Assembly: GCA_947561715.1 (NCBI GenBank)
Contig: OX387205.1
Location: 9,801,001-9,865,000 of the forward strand
Reading direction: 5' to 3'
DNA length: 64,000 nucleotides
DNA from: Ascidia mentula
Taxonomy: Eukaryota; Chordata; Ascidiacea; Phlebobranchia; Ascidiidae
Of the stretch, positions 49,901 through 63,115 are shown one piece after another; the stretch's first letter is position 1, and every line of letters begins with the position of its first letter. The notes below the pieces were generated by a model. It saw nothing but the letters and a program-made list of their open reading frames with translations, did not search any database and was not told the origin of the DNA. A program made the position numbers and the translations under genes.

Positions 49901-50806
49901 ATGGTCCAGGTCAATGTTTTTCACGGGCAAAAAAGACGTCTGGTTCAGGTGAATTCCAGCCCCGTACTTTTTCGGCGATATTTGCACAATGTTGTCGTAT
50001 TTTGTAGATGATCGACTGCTGGACTACTGACAAGCATGGAGATAATCTCGGGAAAATGTATCCGCTGATTACTTCAGGGTGAGTTTCGCGTTATGTTTCA
50101 TATAAATAGAGATCGAGAAGAGGGAATGTGTATGTCATGACTTCTTAAGGCCACTTCTTTGTGCTGTAAAATCCCAAATCCACAAACACCCAGGAGTTGA
50201 GACCCCCCAATAAATTTAAACTCGAAAGGACGAACTTCACGGAGTTTGGCTTGTGACTGATGTTTCATTTTTATCAGACTGAGCTCATCCATTGTTGAGG
50301 TTCTTACAAAGAAAACTATTATCACAAAATGCATGTTGTATTTATGCACAGGTTACCACTATGTGTACAACACAATCGCTCTCCTGTTGTTGAAGTAATG
50401 AATAATGGCAAGTGCATGAGGGCAAAGTTCCGCTCCTTTTTGTGGCAAGACGATCGCCAGGCTGGCATCCTTGTTAAATGCAAAGTCCGTAAATGTCACC
50501 CTCGGTTGAAAAACTGCAATATGAAAATACAATCCTCTGATAAAGTGCTCTCCGTTTTGTCCAAAGCCATAAGAGTTGTTCCAGGCGATAGCTGTTGTCT
50601 TTCAGTAAGTTTTTAAACAATAGAAATCATAATGCAACAACGAATATGATGTTGTTGCACGGCAACAAAAGTGTACCAAACACAATAACTCCTGTAATAC
50701 TTACCTCGTGCTTTACAGATGATATCTCCATAAGTAGACAAGAGAAGAGGAGTTTTGAAACATGATTGAAAATCCGGTCATAACCATCGGTCGTTGGATA
50801 TAAATG
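46995..50806 (+). pseudogene. ZP-domain membrane protein copy A, decayed
   Basis: The first seven exons look intact: 46995-47043 (signal peptide MFRSLILLGFAIIVARG), 47213-47384, 47611-47741, 47877-47900 (ARRKRSVQ, a furin-type site), 48370-48559, 49173-49330 and 49504-49549. The two ZP exons that follow in copy B are missing. Exon 10 survives only as a frame-shifted remnant (49855-49975, NSMVQVN). 50008-50078 encodes MIDCWTTDKHGDNLG, and 50352-50604 encodes the rest of the ZP C-half (AKFRSFLWQDDRQAGILVKC). The EGF exon is absent, and the membrane exon remnant (50719-50806) is frameshifted. A short secreted product from the front exons is possible, but a full ZP protein is not. Confidence 0.75.
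48577..48943. mobile_element. hAT-type MITE with internal hairpin, 367 bp
   Basis: It begins CAGTGTTTCTCAAAC and ends GTTTGAGAACCACTG, flanked by the perfect duplication TTCTAACG (48569-48576 and 48944-48951). Inside, arms of about 55 bp at 48668-48722 and 48757-48811 form a second inverted repeat. It was inserted 17 bp after the splice donor of exon 5 of ZP copy A, and copy B lacks it, so insertion followed the duplication (or was lost from B). Confidence 0.9.
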
Positions 50807-52572
50807 TGATTTTGATGCGACCCGTATAATATGCATGATGTGTTTGTGTTATTCTTTTGTAACCGTAAACAATAAAAAATATGTGCAAATTGAACATAAG
50901 TTTGTTTTAAAAGGAACTCCGAGGTAAATTTGCGACTGCAGAAAAACAAACGATAGATTGTCGACCAAACCCTTCGAGGAAACAATGGCGTGTTTCGGTG
51001 GCGCACATATAATCCAGTCCATCAACAAGTTGCGGCATTTTGTTGCCACAACGGAAATCGAACCTTGGTTATTGTCCTGGAAAGAATCCTGATCGAGTGC
51101 GTTTGCAAGGGGTAAGCAAACTACATCCCGTCGCCCCAAAAGAAAAAAAGAATTGGGGGTCATCTGTGGCGAAAGTGCACAAACGACATGGTTTGGCAAG
51201 CAACATAAACAACATAATTTGTTTTCTTCAAAGCACTGTGTCAGTCTCTGATCGATAACTACAGTACTTGTTGCTTGCAGCAGTTGAGGAAGCGAGAAAG
51301 ATGGTGTAACGCTTCTTCAGGGTACAATGAACATACTGTGGTAACGAATTCAAGTAATTGGTATTACATGAAGAGTAACTTGTTCTGGTCCTGGTATACA
51401 ACAACAATGGGATGCATGGCACCTAGAGTTTGCTGGAATCCATTGCATGCAATGTGGACGGTCTACGCCTAAATCAACTTTAAAACCATTGTCAAGCACT
51501 TATCTTTGAATGTTAATTACTTGTGTGATGCAATGTGACAAAACCAACAAAACCGGACAGCTAACACCCCTTGCATTCTTCTGTTCTCCAAGTGGATTCA
51601 AAGCGCATCAAATATGCCTTCTACGAACGGATTGAGCGCTTCGTTGCTCTTCTTGTGCAAAAAACGGGAGCGAAGCGCATTCGAATTAGCTTTAATTGTT
51701 CATGTGGAGCTTAATTGTTTACAACAAGCGACGGAAATTTATATCCCGCAGGATGCCGACATCCTAGTTACACATATTCATACTGCCGTAATGTGTTCGT
51801 TAACAAACGTAAACACACCAGCCTATTCTTTTATGATTATTAACACAATAACTGTGATTTGGTATTCACAATGTGTGCACCCTTACGATCGCTATAACTG
51901 AGATCATATTATGGGCTCAGGTGTTCTTTAAGTTTCACATATGAACAATAATAACTTTTTTGCGTTTTGCGTGGCTGAGACGTTGTAAAGTCATCTTCGT
52001 GATGAATTGATTCTTAGTCAACAATAAAAGCCTATTGCAATGTGCGGTGCCACATACAGCATGCACATATGATTTGCACCAAGCGCAGCATATTTAAGTT
52101 CCGCGTTATGCTTACATCTTTTGTAAATTAGGTTACATTGTCTCAGATATTTTGCAAACAGGCAAAAGAGGATGACTGTTAAAAACTTCATGGAAGTTAA
52201 ACAATCTCCCGAATTTGTTTTTTGTATGTTTGTAACATTTGTTTCTGACTCAAATAGTGAGATTATACCAATCCGTGCAAAATGTCGAAAATACTTGGTT
52301 GTTTAATTAATCAGGACCAGCTTTGCTCCTGATTATGTATTGAAGTTAATATTTCGGCTGTAGAGGAACGTAAACAACTCTATTCTGTTCAAATGATAAA
52401 CTCTATAGACATGATTCAATATCCAGGATGTGTGGATCCGTACGATATCACATTGTTTTCTTTGTTTGGGATTATATTGTTGGTTGATTACATTGTATAG
52501 TTGGCGTACAAATACCTACCAACAAGGCTTGGTAATTTAGTAGTAGTGGTTGGTACTGAAAAGAGAAGGAAT
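50807..52572. other. intergenic, duplicated upstream region of ZP copy B
   Basis: From about 51170 onwards it parallels 45188-46994. No gene is seen; short open frames in it are not conserved between the two copies. Confidence 0.6.
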
Positions 52573-55500
52573 ATGTTCAGGTCTTTAATCTTACTTGGAT
52601 TCGCCGTTATTGTGGCAAGAGGTGATCACATTAATGTAAAGATGTGTTGTGATTAACTTGACTGTCTTCCGCGAATAACAAACGTGTTTGTTCAAAAGTT
52701 TAAACTTTTCTACACGTTTAAGGATGCCACGATAAAAAGCGTAGACGCCGCGACGTCGGTGCCCTCAACGTGTTTTTTGACACTTGCATGGCCACCAATT
52801 CCATCAATGACTTTACTTGGGCGAGTGTGGTTGATTTTGTGATTGAACAGGGATCGTGGTACGAAGGAGGTAGTCTTCAATGTACAAATGGCGGGTATGC
52901 TCTAAATAAGTTTGAACTGTTGAAATGTGCTAAACACAATTGGAAAAGTTTCGAAAACATCTTGCTTGAAATATACACAAACTTTCTATGAAATATTTTT
53001 GACTAGACATAACGTAATCAGTTCTGTTTTTATCAAGTAATCGTCGTTATCGCGTAAAAATGTATGGTTGAATGCTCTGGAATCAAATGCTCTGGTTAAT
53101 TGCAAACAAAAGTTGTATTTCCATCAAGTGATTTTTCTACCGAGACTGACTGCTGGTTAAATGCACTGGAATCTTTGCTTACCGAACCTGATCTAGATGT
53201 AGCTAAAGGGTGTGTCTGTGACTATCTTTACGAGACAAATGGCGTTGGTTGCTCTTCAGGTAAGTGACAGGAATTGATGGATAAACAGTTGCCACATAAC
53301 TTAGCTTTAAAGTAGGCCTACCACAGACTTGCATCAAAGAAAAGTGCATCGTTATCTTAAAATATTAATAACTGCGTGTTTTTTTAATCACAGCACAAAG
53401 AAACCCCTCGGTGCAAGGTAAGTGGTGTCATGAATTTTTTAATGAAAGTTTAATTTATCTTCGTGCAGTTGCACGGGCTTTGCAATATCTCCTTGTACGC
53501 CATAACGCACAAAGCGTTAAAACAATAACGACAAAACTCACAGAGAATGACACACCGACATATACGCATGTCTTCGACCAGTTAATTTCTGCAGCAGCAA
53601 ACACAGCGACGAACTTGTTTTTTTGCTGCTTCTAAAATTTTGGGGTTGCAAAATCCTAAATGGGTAACATTGGAATTGACGAATTTTGTGATTTTTAATA
53701 AATATTGAACGGATTATCAAAAGAGTATTGAACGTTGGCAATGCATCACGCACGTTATCACGTTAGGTGGAACCTGATCACTTTACTGTTTCGTAAATAT
53801 TTTATAATAACAGCACCGCAAACTGGACCAGTACTAAACGATGAAAACTGTCCATATGTTGACGACGAGGAATACGCAAGCCGGCTTGCCGACTTGATTA
53901 CAGAAAATAATCTGACATTGAATGACAGAACGGCCATGGATCTTTTATCAATTGTGAAATTCGTGCGAACAGAAGGCGTATGTCTGAGGTATATTGTCAT
54001 TGTCATTGCAACGTATTTCTTTCTAGTATTGATTGGAAAAAGATGAGTCCAATATATCAATGAGACATGATAAGGTTTTTATTTTAATAACTACAAACTG
54101 TTTAAAGCAACTGCACTTGCGATCTCAACTACACAAGCACTGCTAACGCAAGTGAATCGTTATCGTGTGAATCATGTTGGCCAACACGACTTCATGCGAT
54201 GTTTAAGCAAACTTCGCCCCTGAAACAGCTTGCAAGGAACGTTACTGTGGAATTGGAGACTGCGGGTGAAACTGACCTTTTCATACATCTGTCGCACGAG
54301 TTTAGTGTTGAAAGGTTTAAAAGCTATATGGCTTTATGTTGACGTAGAGAATGGTGTCTGTAAAGTGTATTGCATAGCGCAGTCATATTCCACAATAACA
54401 ATTGACTGGGCTGCTGCGAAGCCTGCAAATGTATTGTATACATAAGTAATTCTCCGTGTTTGGTTTGTTTATTTATAGGTGCTGTACAGCCCACAAGCAT
54501 AGAGTGCAACTTCGATGGTGTAGCGATACAGTAAGTATCTGTTCAAACAGAAGATTACCACCGCGAGACTGCGGTTGGTCGATCACAGAAACTCAAATAT
54601 TAATGCTATATGGCATTTGCACTTTAATTTTGTTTACTGGAGATTTTCACAGCGTCATTCGGTCCTACTAATTTGTACGGGTCGGGATTCGAATCACGTG
54701 GTTGGCAAAATACCAAGGAACAAACTTTATTTTAATAATTTTCAATGTCTTTTCCAACAGCATTGCTGACGCCGACATGGACCACGCATCCGATGATAGG
54801 CTGGTTATGTCGAATGAGGTTGTGTACGACGCAAGTTCAGTGGAAGCCAAATGTGTGGGAAGCAGCAATAACAACTTCAATGTTGGGTTTGCTGACTGCG
54901 GAGTTGACATCAGAGTATGTTGCAAAAAAAAACTGGGAATAAGGTTTTTCTATGACAGTGCCTTTCATAAATACGAACAGTGTTAATATTATAGGTACTT
55001 GTTGTACTGTTGTAGTCTCCCGTTTGCTTTTTGGCCCAAAGAACGCAAGAAATCAACAAAATGTTTATTTTCGTACATACATAGTGCTTATCTTTCAGAA
55101 AAACGAGACGCATTTCGAATTCACGTTTACCATCTGGAAAGTGACGGTACATTCTGAAGTCGTAGCGAGATACACATTGAATTATACGTGCTTGACGTGC
55201 GTTTATACTCGACAGGTCATGATTGAATCGCAAAGGTTGCTGCCAATGCTAAGGTAGGCTATACTTAGATTTTATAACTGACCACAGACTTTGTAACTAT
55301 TTGGCTGGCTAGTAAATCCTAAAAAAGACGCCACATAAGTGCGAATGCTACATAAAAAGATTGTTCTTTTAACATTAATTGATTGATGAAAATCGAAAAA
55401 CACGACAGGAAAACAATTCAGTGAAAAAGGAATGTTATGTCATAAAAAAAGAAATAAATAATTTAATTTGCTGTGAAATACGATGACCTTGTCAACAATA

Positions 55501-57095
55501 AAACCGCTTGAAATTGTTCGGAACAGGCGTCAATAGTTATTGCGCCAAACGAGTGTGATATTCACAATTGACTAGATTATATTTTCTTTAGATTGGTGAA
55601 ATTGAATGGATCGCTGGAACAAGGAAGGTTTTTAACTACTATCGGGTTTTACGACGATATACAATTTGCCAACAAGTTACCTCAAAATTCCATGGTAAAG
55701 GTCCCAGATTGTATTTACGTTAATATTGAAATGCACCTGGATGGAGCTTACGTAACGGAGGTAAAATAAAATCTGTGTGAACTATATCGTGCAACATTGT
55801 AGAAATGTTGTCTTTCCTGTAGATTATCGACTGCTGGGCCACTGACCAACCTGGGAACAATACCAGCAGAATATATCATCTCATCACGTCTGGGTAAGTG
55901 CTGCGATGTATGTTAACAAAACCGTAAACAGTTTTCGGATAACAAAACAGCAGAGGTAGGCGTACAATAGATGCCTTTCACACTTCAACAGGACCGCGCG
56001 AACTGACGAGCTTAATGGCTCTCCTGTTGTTGAAATAATCCAAAATGGTTTCTCCTCAAGTGCAAGGTTTAAGTTCCGCTCATTCGTTTGGTCGGGCGAT
56101 ATCCAGGCTGCGATCTTCGTTAAATGCAGAGTTCGTGCATGTAACCCTGCTATGGAAGATTGCAACGAGGTATGAATTATTGGTGTCAGTAAAAACTGCT
56201 TATTGCATATCAAGAAAAAGTAAAGTCAGACAATTTTCAAATATGTTAAACTCAGCTATAATTCGTTGATTTTCGATAAGTTTCTGTTTTAATGATAATA
56301 ATGCTTTTGTCATACAATATACTCTTATGCTGGTTTGATAAAACGTAGAATTCGGACAAGAAGAAAAGATCATTGTTATCCTCTGAAAATATGCTGACTG
56401 TTTCCTCTGGAGCAATACTAGTTGCAGCTCACACCAGATGCTTAGAGGTACCTTCATAATTTAAATACACACGTTTTGCGGCAACAAACAATAACGTTGT
56501 GAAATTAACGGATGGTAGCCAACATCAGGCTGACAGCAAATTTTTGAACTGGATTGTTAACAACCTTTTACCTTTCTAGGGAAATGGAGGCTGCAGCGAC
56601 CTTTGTGACGACACAGTGGGTGAAGTTGTATGCAATTGTTTTGGTGGACGAAGGCTGGGAAGAAACAGGCTGACTTGTTACGGTAAAGATTTAACTCATG
56701 TCTTGACATGTTGTGGCGGTATTACGTTAGTTGTTCTGTAAAAAAGAACATAAAACCCAATGTAAACACTGCTCTTGATTTGAGAAAAATGCAGTAAAAC
56801 TACCGGTGCATATAAAGCGATTGCAACTTGAATGGGATTTACAAAAAAGCAAGTCTGCCGATTCTGAACGACCCACATACAATGCGCTAAGACCACATAG
56901 ATTTTGAAACCCAATAATTCAGACGGCACTCATATTATACCAAACTGTTTTTTTGTAGATGATTACTTACATAGCAGCCAAGCAGAGAAGAGTGTTGGAA
57001 GCGTGATTGCAAACCCAACGATCACCATCATGCTCCTAATTATTATCTTGGTCCTTTTGTTTGTTATCATTACCAAGCAAAATGGATTGAAGTAA
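52573..57095 (+). CDS. ZP/EGF type I membrane protein, copy B
   Basis: Fifteen exons: 52573-52621, 52723-52894, 53129-53259, ~53395-53418, 53814-53988, 54108-54265, 54479-54530, 54761-54914, 55099-55253, 55592-55760, 55823-55893, 55992-56169, 56349-56447, 56580-56682 and 56959-57095. All are in phase, 608 codons. A signal peptide (MFRSLILLGFAVIVARG) leads into two cysteine-rich modules (DFTWASVVDFVIEQGSW with DCWLNALESLLTEPDLDVA; NCPYVDDEEYASRLADLI with SCESCWPTRLHAMF). Then come ZP-N (IECNFDGVAI ... FADCGVDIR) and ZP-C (IIDCWATDQPGNNTSRIYHL, FKFRSFVWSGDIQAAIFVKC). NSDKKKRSLL gives a furin-type site, GNGGCSDLCDDT...CNCFGGRRL an EGF domain, and ITIMLLIIILVLLFVII a membrane helix with tail TKQNGLK. 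ZP proteins polymerise into extracellular coats once cleaved. I do not recognise the gene itself. Confidence 0.88.
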
Positions 57096-57185
57096 ATGTG
57101 ATTGTCACTACTGTCACTACTTCGTGTGCGTGGATGAAAATACTTATACAGATAATTTCCTTCTGTTTGATTTGGAAATGTAATT

Positions 57186-57191
57186 AATAAA
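57186..57191 (+). terminator. polyadenylation signal AATAAA for ZP copy B
   Basis: AATAAA about 90 bp after the TAA at 57093. Confidence 0.55.
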
Positions 57192-57839
57192 AATGTGTGC
57201 TGAAATGAATTGAAACTTGTTTTGAATTCAGTTGCGAAAAACATGTTAACTATACGAAATACAAAAGCCAGAGCTAATATGCTAGTCATAGTGGAGCAAA
57301 CGTTTCGAACGATGCTGTGTTCATTATTAGTGCTGTAAAGTAACTAAACTGCAACAAGGCGCGCACAGAGAGGGCAGGCAACTACAGGGACGTGCAATAC
57401 AACATAACTGAAACACATCACGTGACAATAACTATCCTCGAAAGTCCACCGCGGTGACGTCACCATTCAAGATGTGCCGCACTATGGATGAGAACACATT
57501 TGCTACTGCATGAAACTGCAGGTTTAGCTTCAAACGTTGGCTTTAATCGAACTTTTAGTAGCTTTGTTCGCCAGTCTGTAGTTATATGTTCAAGTGGGAA
57601 AAAACGTGCGATTTCAAGCTCCAGTCCATAAAATCCAAAGGCCAAGTAAAACGGTTAATCAGGCAGAGTGTTGTAAAATTCGATTAAACTGTCTAATTCC
57701 CGTAGCTAGACTTAAAAACATATACTGAACACGACCAACATTTTTAAACCATTGTTTGCGTTGGCAGAAAACCGATCTTGATTGGTTTTCTCAACAGAAT
57801 ATTGTGAGTTCGAGCCATTGGATGTGCTTTGTACAAGAT
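57192..57839. other. region between the convergent ZP genes B and C
   Basis: Both 3' ends point here. No gene is seen; the minus-strand frame at 57460-57645 gives no recognisable peptide. Confidence 0.5.
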
Positions 57840-60800
57840 TTATTTCAGAAAAAATGGAGTGGCTATAACGACAGCGAAAACACAGATGATCACAAATATT
57901 GACATTTTCGTGAGGACAATGGTTGTCACGGGCGAGGAGGGAGGCTTCTCATCTTGCAATTCGTCTGTCTGAACATCTGCGAAAATATGACGTGTTCAAA
58001 ATTATTTTCAAGTTTGGGTTTGGTTACAACAGGGCAGTTGCTGTTTTTGTTTATGAGTTAGTATTTGCATGTACGATCTGCGTGCAAACCAGATTCTGCA
58101 ACAGTGTCACCAGTTACTATTAGGATATCGAACTTTACCTATTGCTTTGTTTAGTGTCACACTCTTGAAAAAGGTACGTGTATATTGAATTAAACATAAA
58201 AAAGTACGTGGAGGAGCGATAGAAGCCATAATTTAAAAAAAAAACAATCTTGCAATATGAAGTTACCATAACAAGTTAAGTTATTCCAGCTCAAACGACG
58301 CCCGGTGTAACATCTGCATGCCACGTGTCCATCTGTGACTTCGCATAAGTCGCTACATCCTCCGTTTTTCTGAACATAAAAAAAAACAGTAATGCGAAAC
58401 ACCACAACAAATATTGATGCTGTGTACTGCTATGTGTCCTAGAAAATCAACGTAACAACAGGTGTATTTTACTGAAAACAAATGACAGCGAATTTAGATC
58501 GAACGAAAGAGGTCTTAAGTTACTGTTTTAGTTGATCACATACGTCATTGCAGCTAGGTTTATCGGTCACAACCCGAATGCCGGTGAAGGTCACCATGCC
58601 GTTTGTGTGCATGGATTGAACCCTTCTTTTCACCCTTTCTTCTTGCACATATAAACTCTGAGAAAAAAATATTTTTGTGATAATCTGTTTTGCTTGGGTT
58701 TCCTAAAATTCAATTGAGCAGATCTTTCAAATGTTGTACAATAATTCCTTCCAACTTAAAGTTCTATAAGGAGTAAAGATATCAGATTTACAAATATAAC
58801 AATTTAACGATATATTATTATTATTTCTCCACAGTTTGCCCTATACCTCGGATGATGACACACCTTTTTTAAAAACATTATGTTGACAGGGATTAAAATT
58901 CTCTTAAAAAAGTCAAAAGTTCAAAATAAATTTAAGTTTAGTATGAGCAAAATGCAGTTTCTCCGGGAGTAACGCCCAAGGTGAGATAAGCAAAAATTGG
59001 CATTTTACGTTTGGTATTCTAAATCAAATCGCAATTGCAATATTGGCAATAGTACTCACGTATAGTTACCAGTCCCAGTTACCCGTGTGCATAAAATACA
59101 ATACGAAACCTGCAGTAGAACACAAACCATTGCGCAGTTGGTAATTGCTGGAATGCAAACGCGGACTTTACAGAGGACGTACACCATAGCTTCTCTTTTT
59201 CTTCCCCACGCGAATGAACGAAACTTGAAACAAGATTTACTAGAATTGGCGTTATTGAAGATGGTCACAACCGGTTCTCCTTCATACTCACCGCCAGCGG
59301 GCGCCCTAGAGACATACGTATGCTTGTAAAGCAGTGACTTGCTTCAATTTACTAACGTATAACACTGTGACTGAAAAACAAGCACACAATATACAATAAG
59401 ATTACAATAAACTGCAATATGAACTGCAGTACCTTGTGAGAACAATTTGGCGGGCCAGGTATAAAAATTACAAGAAAATCTGGTAAACGTCTTGAGGTCT
59501 AAATAGTTTTTTTTATAGGGATGTCGAGCGAAACGACAGGAGGTCACTGTACGTACCCGCACTTTATCAATTCATACATCAGCCCAGACGCGTTGTTCAT
59601 GTCATCCGTTGCCCAACAGTTGATAATCTACGTAAAGAAATTGTGTCGGTGAATGTTTGTTTGGTGCACCGGTATTTTAAACCGAAAAAAAAAATAATAC
59701 ATGGGGAATATGCGGTGGTCAGCCCTGTTTTAGCAAATAACAACGCAGCTATCATATTATTAAACGTACGCTATGTTCCCCACAAAAATTTCGTAGAAAT
59801 GCCTTACCAAGAACATGCGGTGCATTGACAAGAACACAGCGACGCTAGGATTTTACAAAAACCTGCCTTAGTGTTTAATACCTGAAGTATGTAGTCAGAG
59901 TTCACGTATAGGGTAGCGCACGTGTAAATGTAACCAGGAATAGTTACGTTGGATTCATTAGGCAACTCCGTGACAAAATCATTCTCGTAGAACTTGAGTG
60001 TCACGTTATAGTTTCCCCACACCGGCAATTCAGTTTTTTTTGATACATCCCTAAAAAACGCAGCAAATACCACATCAAAAGCATGGAATAAAATGACATT
60101 TTTGCCACAAAGAAGGGTGGGTACGTTTACCATCGAAACACAATTTTGTTTACATCGATATAGTTGTTCCGTGCCAATCACCTTAGGATCGAAGTCAACC
60201 TTGGCGAGCGAAATACTTCCTCCGCGGAATACGTACACGCAGCTTCGAAATTCGTGGCACTTGAAACCACTGAGGAATTGCCTAAAATTTCCACTTTCCA
60301 CATGGTAAAGGTAAAGGCCAAGTGCGTAAGATTTTTCTGCAAAAGCAATTTATGGATTTTTCAATTAGAGGCACCGATGTGTCGCGTGTAGCCTACAAAT
60401 GTTAAGGATTATCATTTTATATTGGAAGATTTGTAATGAAATAAAGCATTGAAAGGTTTGCCGAAGATCAAATTATTCTTTGAGCCATTGAAGTAATAAT
60501 GATAATTGTTAACCAACTTTTGCCCCTAAAAAAATTTTCCTTTTTCCCCCTGCGCATTACCGTACCGCAACGTTCGCTCCACAGTCAGTTACTCCGAAGC
60601 GAAAATTATATTTCTTTGTGCCAACGCATTTATGATCGACGTCTCCAATATTGGTCACTTCCCCTCCCGATATGACCACCATGGTGTCGGATTGAATTCC
60701 CATTTCAAGTCGATCTTCTTCACCAACGCTGCATTAAACATACAACATCAGTTATAACAGTTTAAAAGACAACAGTGCTCATATTAGGCACTCATTTCGC

Positions 60801-63115
60801 CAAATATTCTAGATCAGTTTGTGTTTAATTAAATAAAATTTATTTACAATTAACACGGGACATTTTTGTATATGACATAGAAACTTACTGAATCGTGACC
60901 CACACATCATTGCAAGTGACACTAGATGGTCGAATCCGGTCTATATAAATAATGATGTCCATTACTTTAATATATCAATTTTATACCGTATATTTGTATT
61001 TACTTGAACCATCCATTTCATTTGTGACGTGCAGTGCTGCTGCCTTCAAGGGTGACGTGTCCATGATCATTGAAGCAAAGCGAGTCGACCAACATGATTG
61101 ACAACTTAATTTTGTACCGGCACTGACTGTACTCGTGTGATCAACGCCGCAGTCGCACAACCTAAAGATGGTAGTTACATCATAGCTTGGCCAAAATACC
61201 TAGACTTATATCGCACATTCGCGTAAGGCAGTGATTCCCAACCTTTTTGTGGTAGGGTACCACTTGGAGGTAAAACAATTTCGACGCGTACCACATGGTT
61301 GAGTGTTACAAAGTAACCTAGGGGATATGGTAACAAACATTTCGAGATAACTTACGATTTATAAATTCGAACTATATCCGCAAATTACGGAAAGGTGCTC
61401 GCGTACCACCTGAAATGCCGTCGCATACCACTAATGGTACGCGTAACACCGGTTGGGAAACACTGGCGCAAGGCAACAGAAAAACGAACCAAATAATACA
61501 TTTTTTATGATATTGTTATTGCCATTATATTGGCGTGTCTCATATAAGAAGTGGATTTTTGTAACTTACAAGTTGCACACGCCTTCCGTTCGCACGATAT
61601 CAATAACAGACAGATAATCTTCAACACTTAGGTTACACCCTGGTTCAAGATCCATAAGTTCAACTAGTCGGTCGGCGTAAGCGTTTGGGTCGACGTAAGG
61701 ACAGTCATCGTCCTCAATGGGCGGTTCTGGAAAACAAATATCAAAGATTTATAATTGAATCATTGACACCACTATCAATCGAGTTAACCAATGCAACCGC
61801 ACTAGCAAATCTTTCAATTTATGGGTGCAAATGAAACTTTCAACGCACTCTTGGCGTAGATTGTCAGACCAAGCGGCATAAAATGTTACCGCGAGCATTA
61901 TAGAGCAATATGGAATGCATGGCAATCCAAGGTGCCCTAAACAATAATTTTGCAATGCTGTACTATATATTTATCTGTTTTGGAATTCAACAAAATTTTT
62001 TTTTGCAAAAATGACATGATGAAGCCAAAAACGAAAATCATACCCAATATTTCTCTGCTTCTTTCCAAACTTCCTGTGAATACAGTAATATTTTGGCAAT
62101 CATATAGTAAAACACATCAGTCTATATTTCACTCATTTTTTTCTGCGCACTAGAATTTATTGCATTTTGACCACATCCAAGCTAAAGCGAAATTTCCTTC
62201 GCTTTACATAAAGCTTTCGTGTATAGCACAATATAATAAATCAAAATAAATTCCAACTTAAATTCATAAAATTATGTGCAACTTTAACCCGCAGAAACAC
62301 AAAATCCAAAAAGTATTTTTGTTGTAGATTTTTGCATGATAATGTCAGTGGGCAGTAACCTGCTGGGCAATTTCCCAACCCTGTTTCGTTGAAGTATTCG
62401 CATACGCAATGCTTTATGACGTCAACATCCGGCTCCGTAAGCAAATGTTCCAATGCGCTAACCCAGCATCCTACTTCCATCGTGAACATGCTGCTTACGC
62501 TGCACGTTCATACATATTGTAATCAGCAATGCAAATCGAAAACAAGTCTTGTACATTTTCACGTTATAATTGCTTAGTTGCGTAGTTGATTCGCAAAAAA
62601 TGACCACAGTGAGTTCATTTCAAATCAGTGGGAATTATGTACATGTTTCTGGATTTAAACAAAAACAAGCAAATGCGACAATAATGACCTTGACGCGTCG
62701 CATACACGCACGCTTCTGCTAAACCACGAGCTGTGCTCAACCACAAACTGCACAATACCGCTCCACTCGAAGTCGTTGAGAGAGCGAGACGTCATGCATG
62801 TTTCAATGAAATGTTCCATGTTTTCCGTTACTGGTCTCGTAGACCCATGGCTTCTGCATCCTAAATTATCACAGTTAGTCCGTAAGCTTAGATCCAGCAT
62901 TAGTTTTATTTTACTCAGTTTGAATGACAATATTTTAAGTTTAACAAATAAGACTTTTTCTGTTACCGGTCTAAATAGAGCTCGTGTAAATTCATTTATT
63001 GGAATTTTGGCGCAGTGTCCGTATGGTTATTGGGCCGATTCTCATAAATTTCGCTACTAAACTTACCGTATGTGCTCACGAAAAATAAGCTGAAAATCAC
63101 AAAATGTTTTGACAT
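57840..63115 (-). CDS. ZP/EGF type I membrane protein, copy C
   Basis: Fourteen exons, all in phase, 599 codons: 63067-63115, 62689-62860, 62360-62499, 61570-61726, 61004-61161, 60889-60940, 60566-60728, 60200-60336, 59882-60050, 59557-59627, 59128-59305, 58544-58657, 58267-58369 and 57840-57976. The signal peptide is MSKHFVIFSLFFVSTYG. It has the same module order as copy B: CWVSALEHLLTEPDVDV, DCPYVDPNAYADRLVELM and SCQSCWSTRFASM, then ZP-N (SVTCNDVWVTI, FGVTDCGANVA). ZP-C (IINCWATDDMNNASG, FKFRSFAWGRKREA) is followed by a basic site (ERVKRR), EGF (NGGCSDLCEV...CRCYTGRR), membrane helix (MSIFVIICVFAVVIATPFF) and tail LK. The tiny exon 4 of A and B is absent. Several exons have identical lengths to B (172, 158, 52, 169, 71, 178, 103, 137), showing common descent, but the protein is well diverged. 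Confidence 0.88.
61229..61465. mobile_element. hAT-type MITE, 237 bp
   Basis: Ends are CAGTGATTCCCAACC and GGTTGGGAAACACTG. Flanks GCGTAAGG and GCGCAAGG are an 8-bp duplication with one change. Internal sequence (ACCACTAATGGTACGCGTA) resembles the MITE at 48577 (ACCACTAGTGGTACGCGTA), so the two belong to related families. It lies in the intron between exons 4 and 5 of ZP copy C. Confidence 0.88.

Larger units (their letters stand above)
45188..57100 (+). repeat. ~6 kb tandem segmental duplication carrying ZP copies A and B
   Basis: Unit 1 runs from about 45188 to 51169 and unit 2 from about 51170 to 57100. Matching blocks include AACGACATGGTTTGG with AGCAACATAAACAACATAAT at both starts, the upstream sequence near 45890 and 51800, and the exons and some introns of the two genes. 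Unit 1 has lost several exons; unit 2 is intact. Boundaries are by eye. Confidence 0.75.

Noticed and set aside
59804-60301. 165-codon minus-strand frame beginning VESGNFRQF
   Set aside because: Its first part reads ZP copy C exon 8 (60200-60336) in the wrong frame. The correct frame (KNLTHLAFTFTMWKVEI) matches copy B; only the exon at 59882-60050 is truly coding in that frame.
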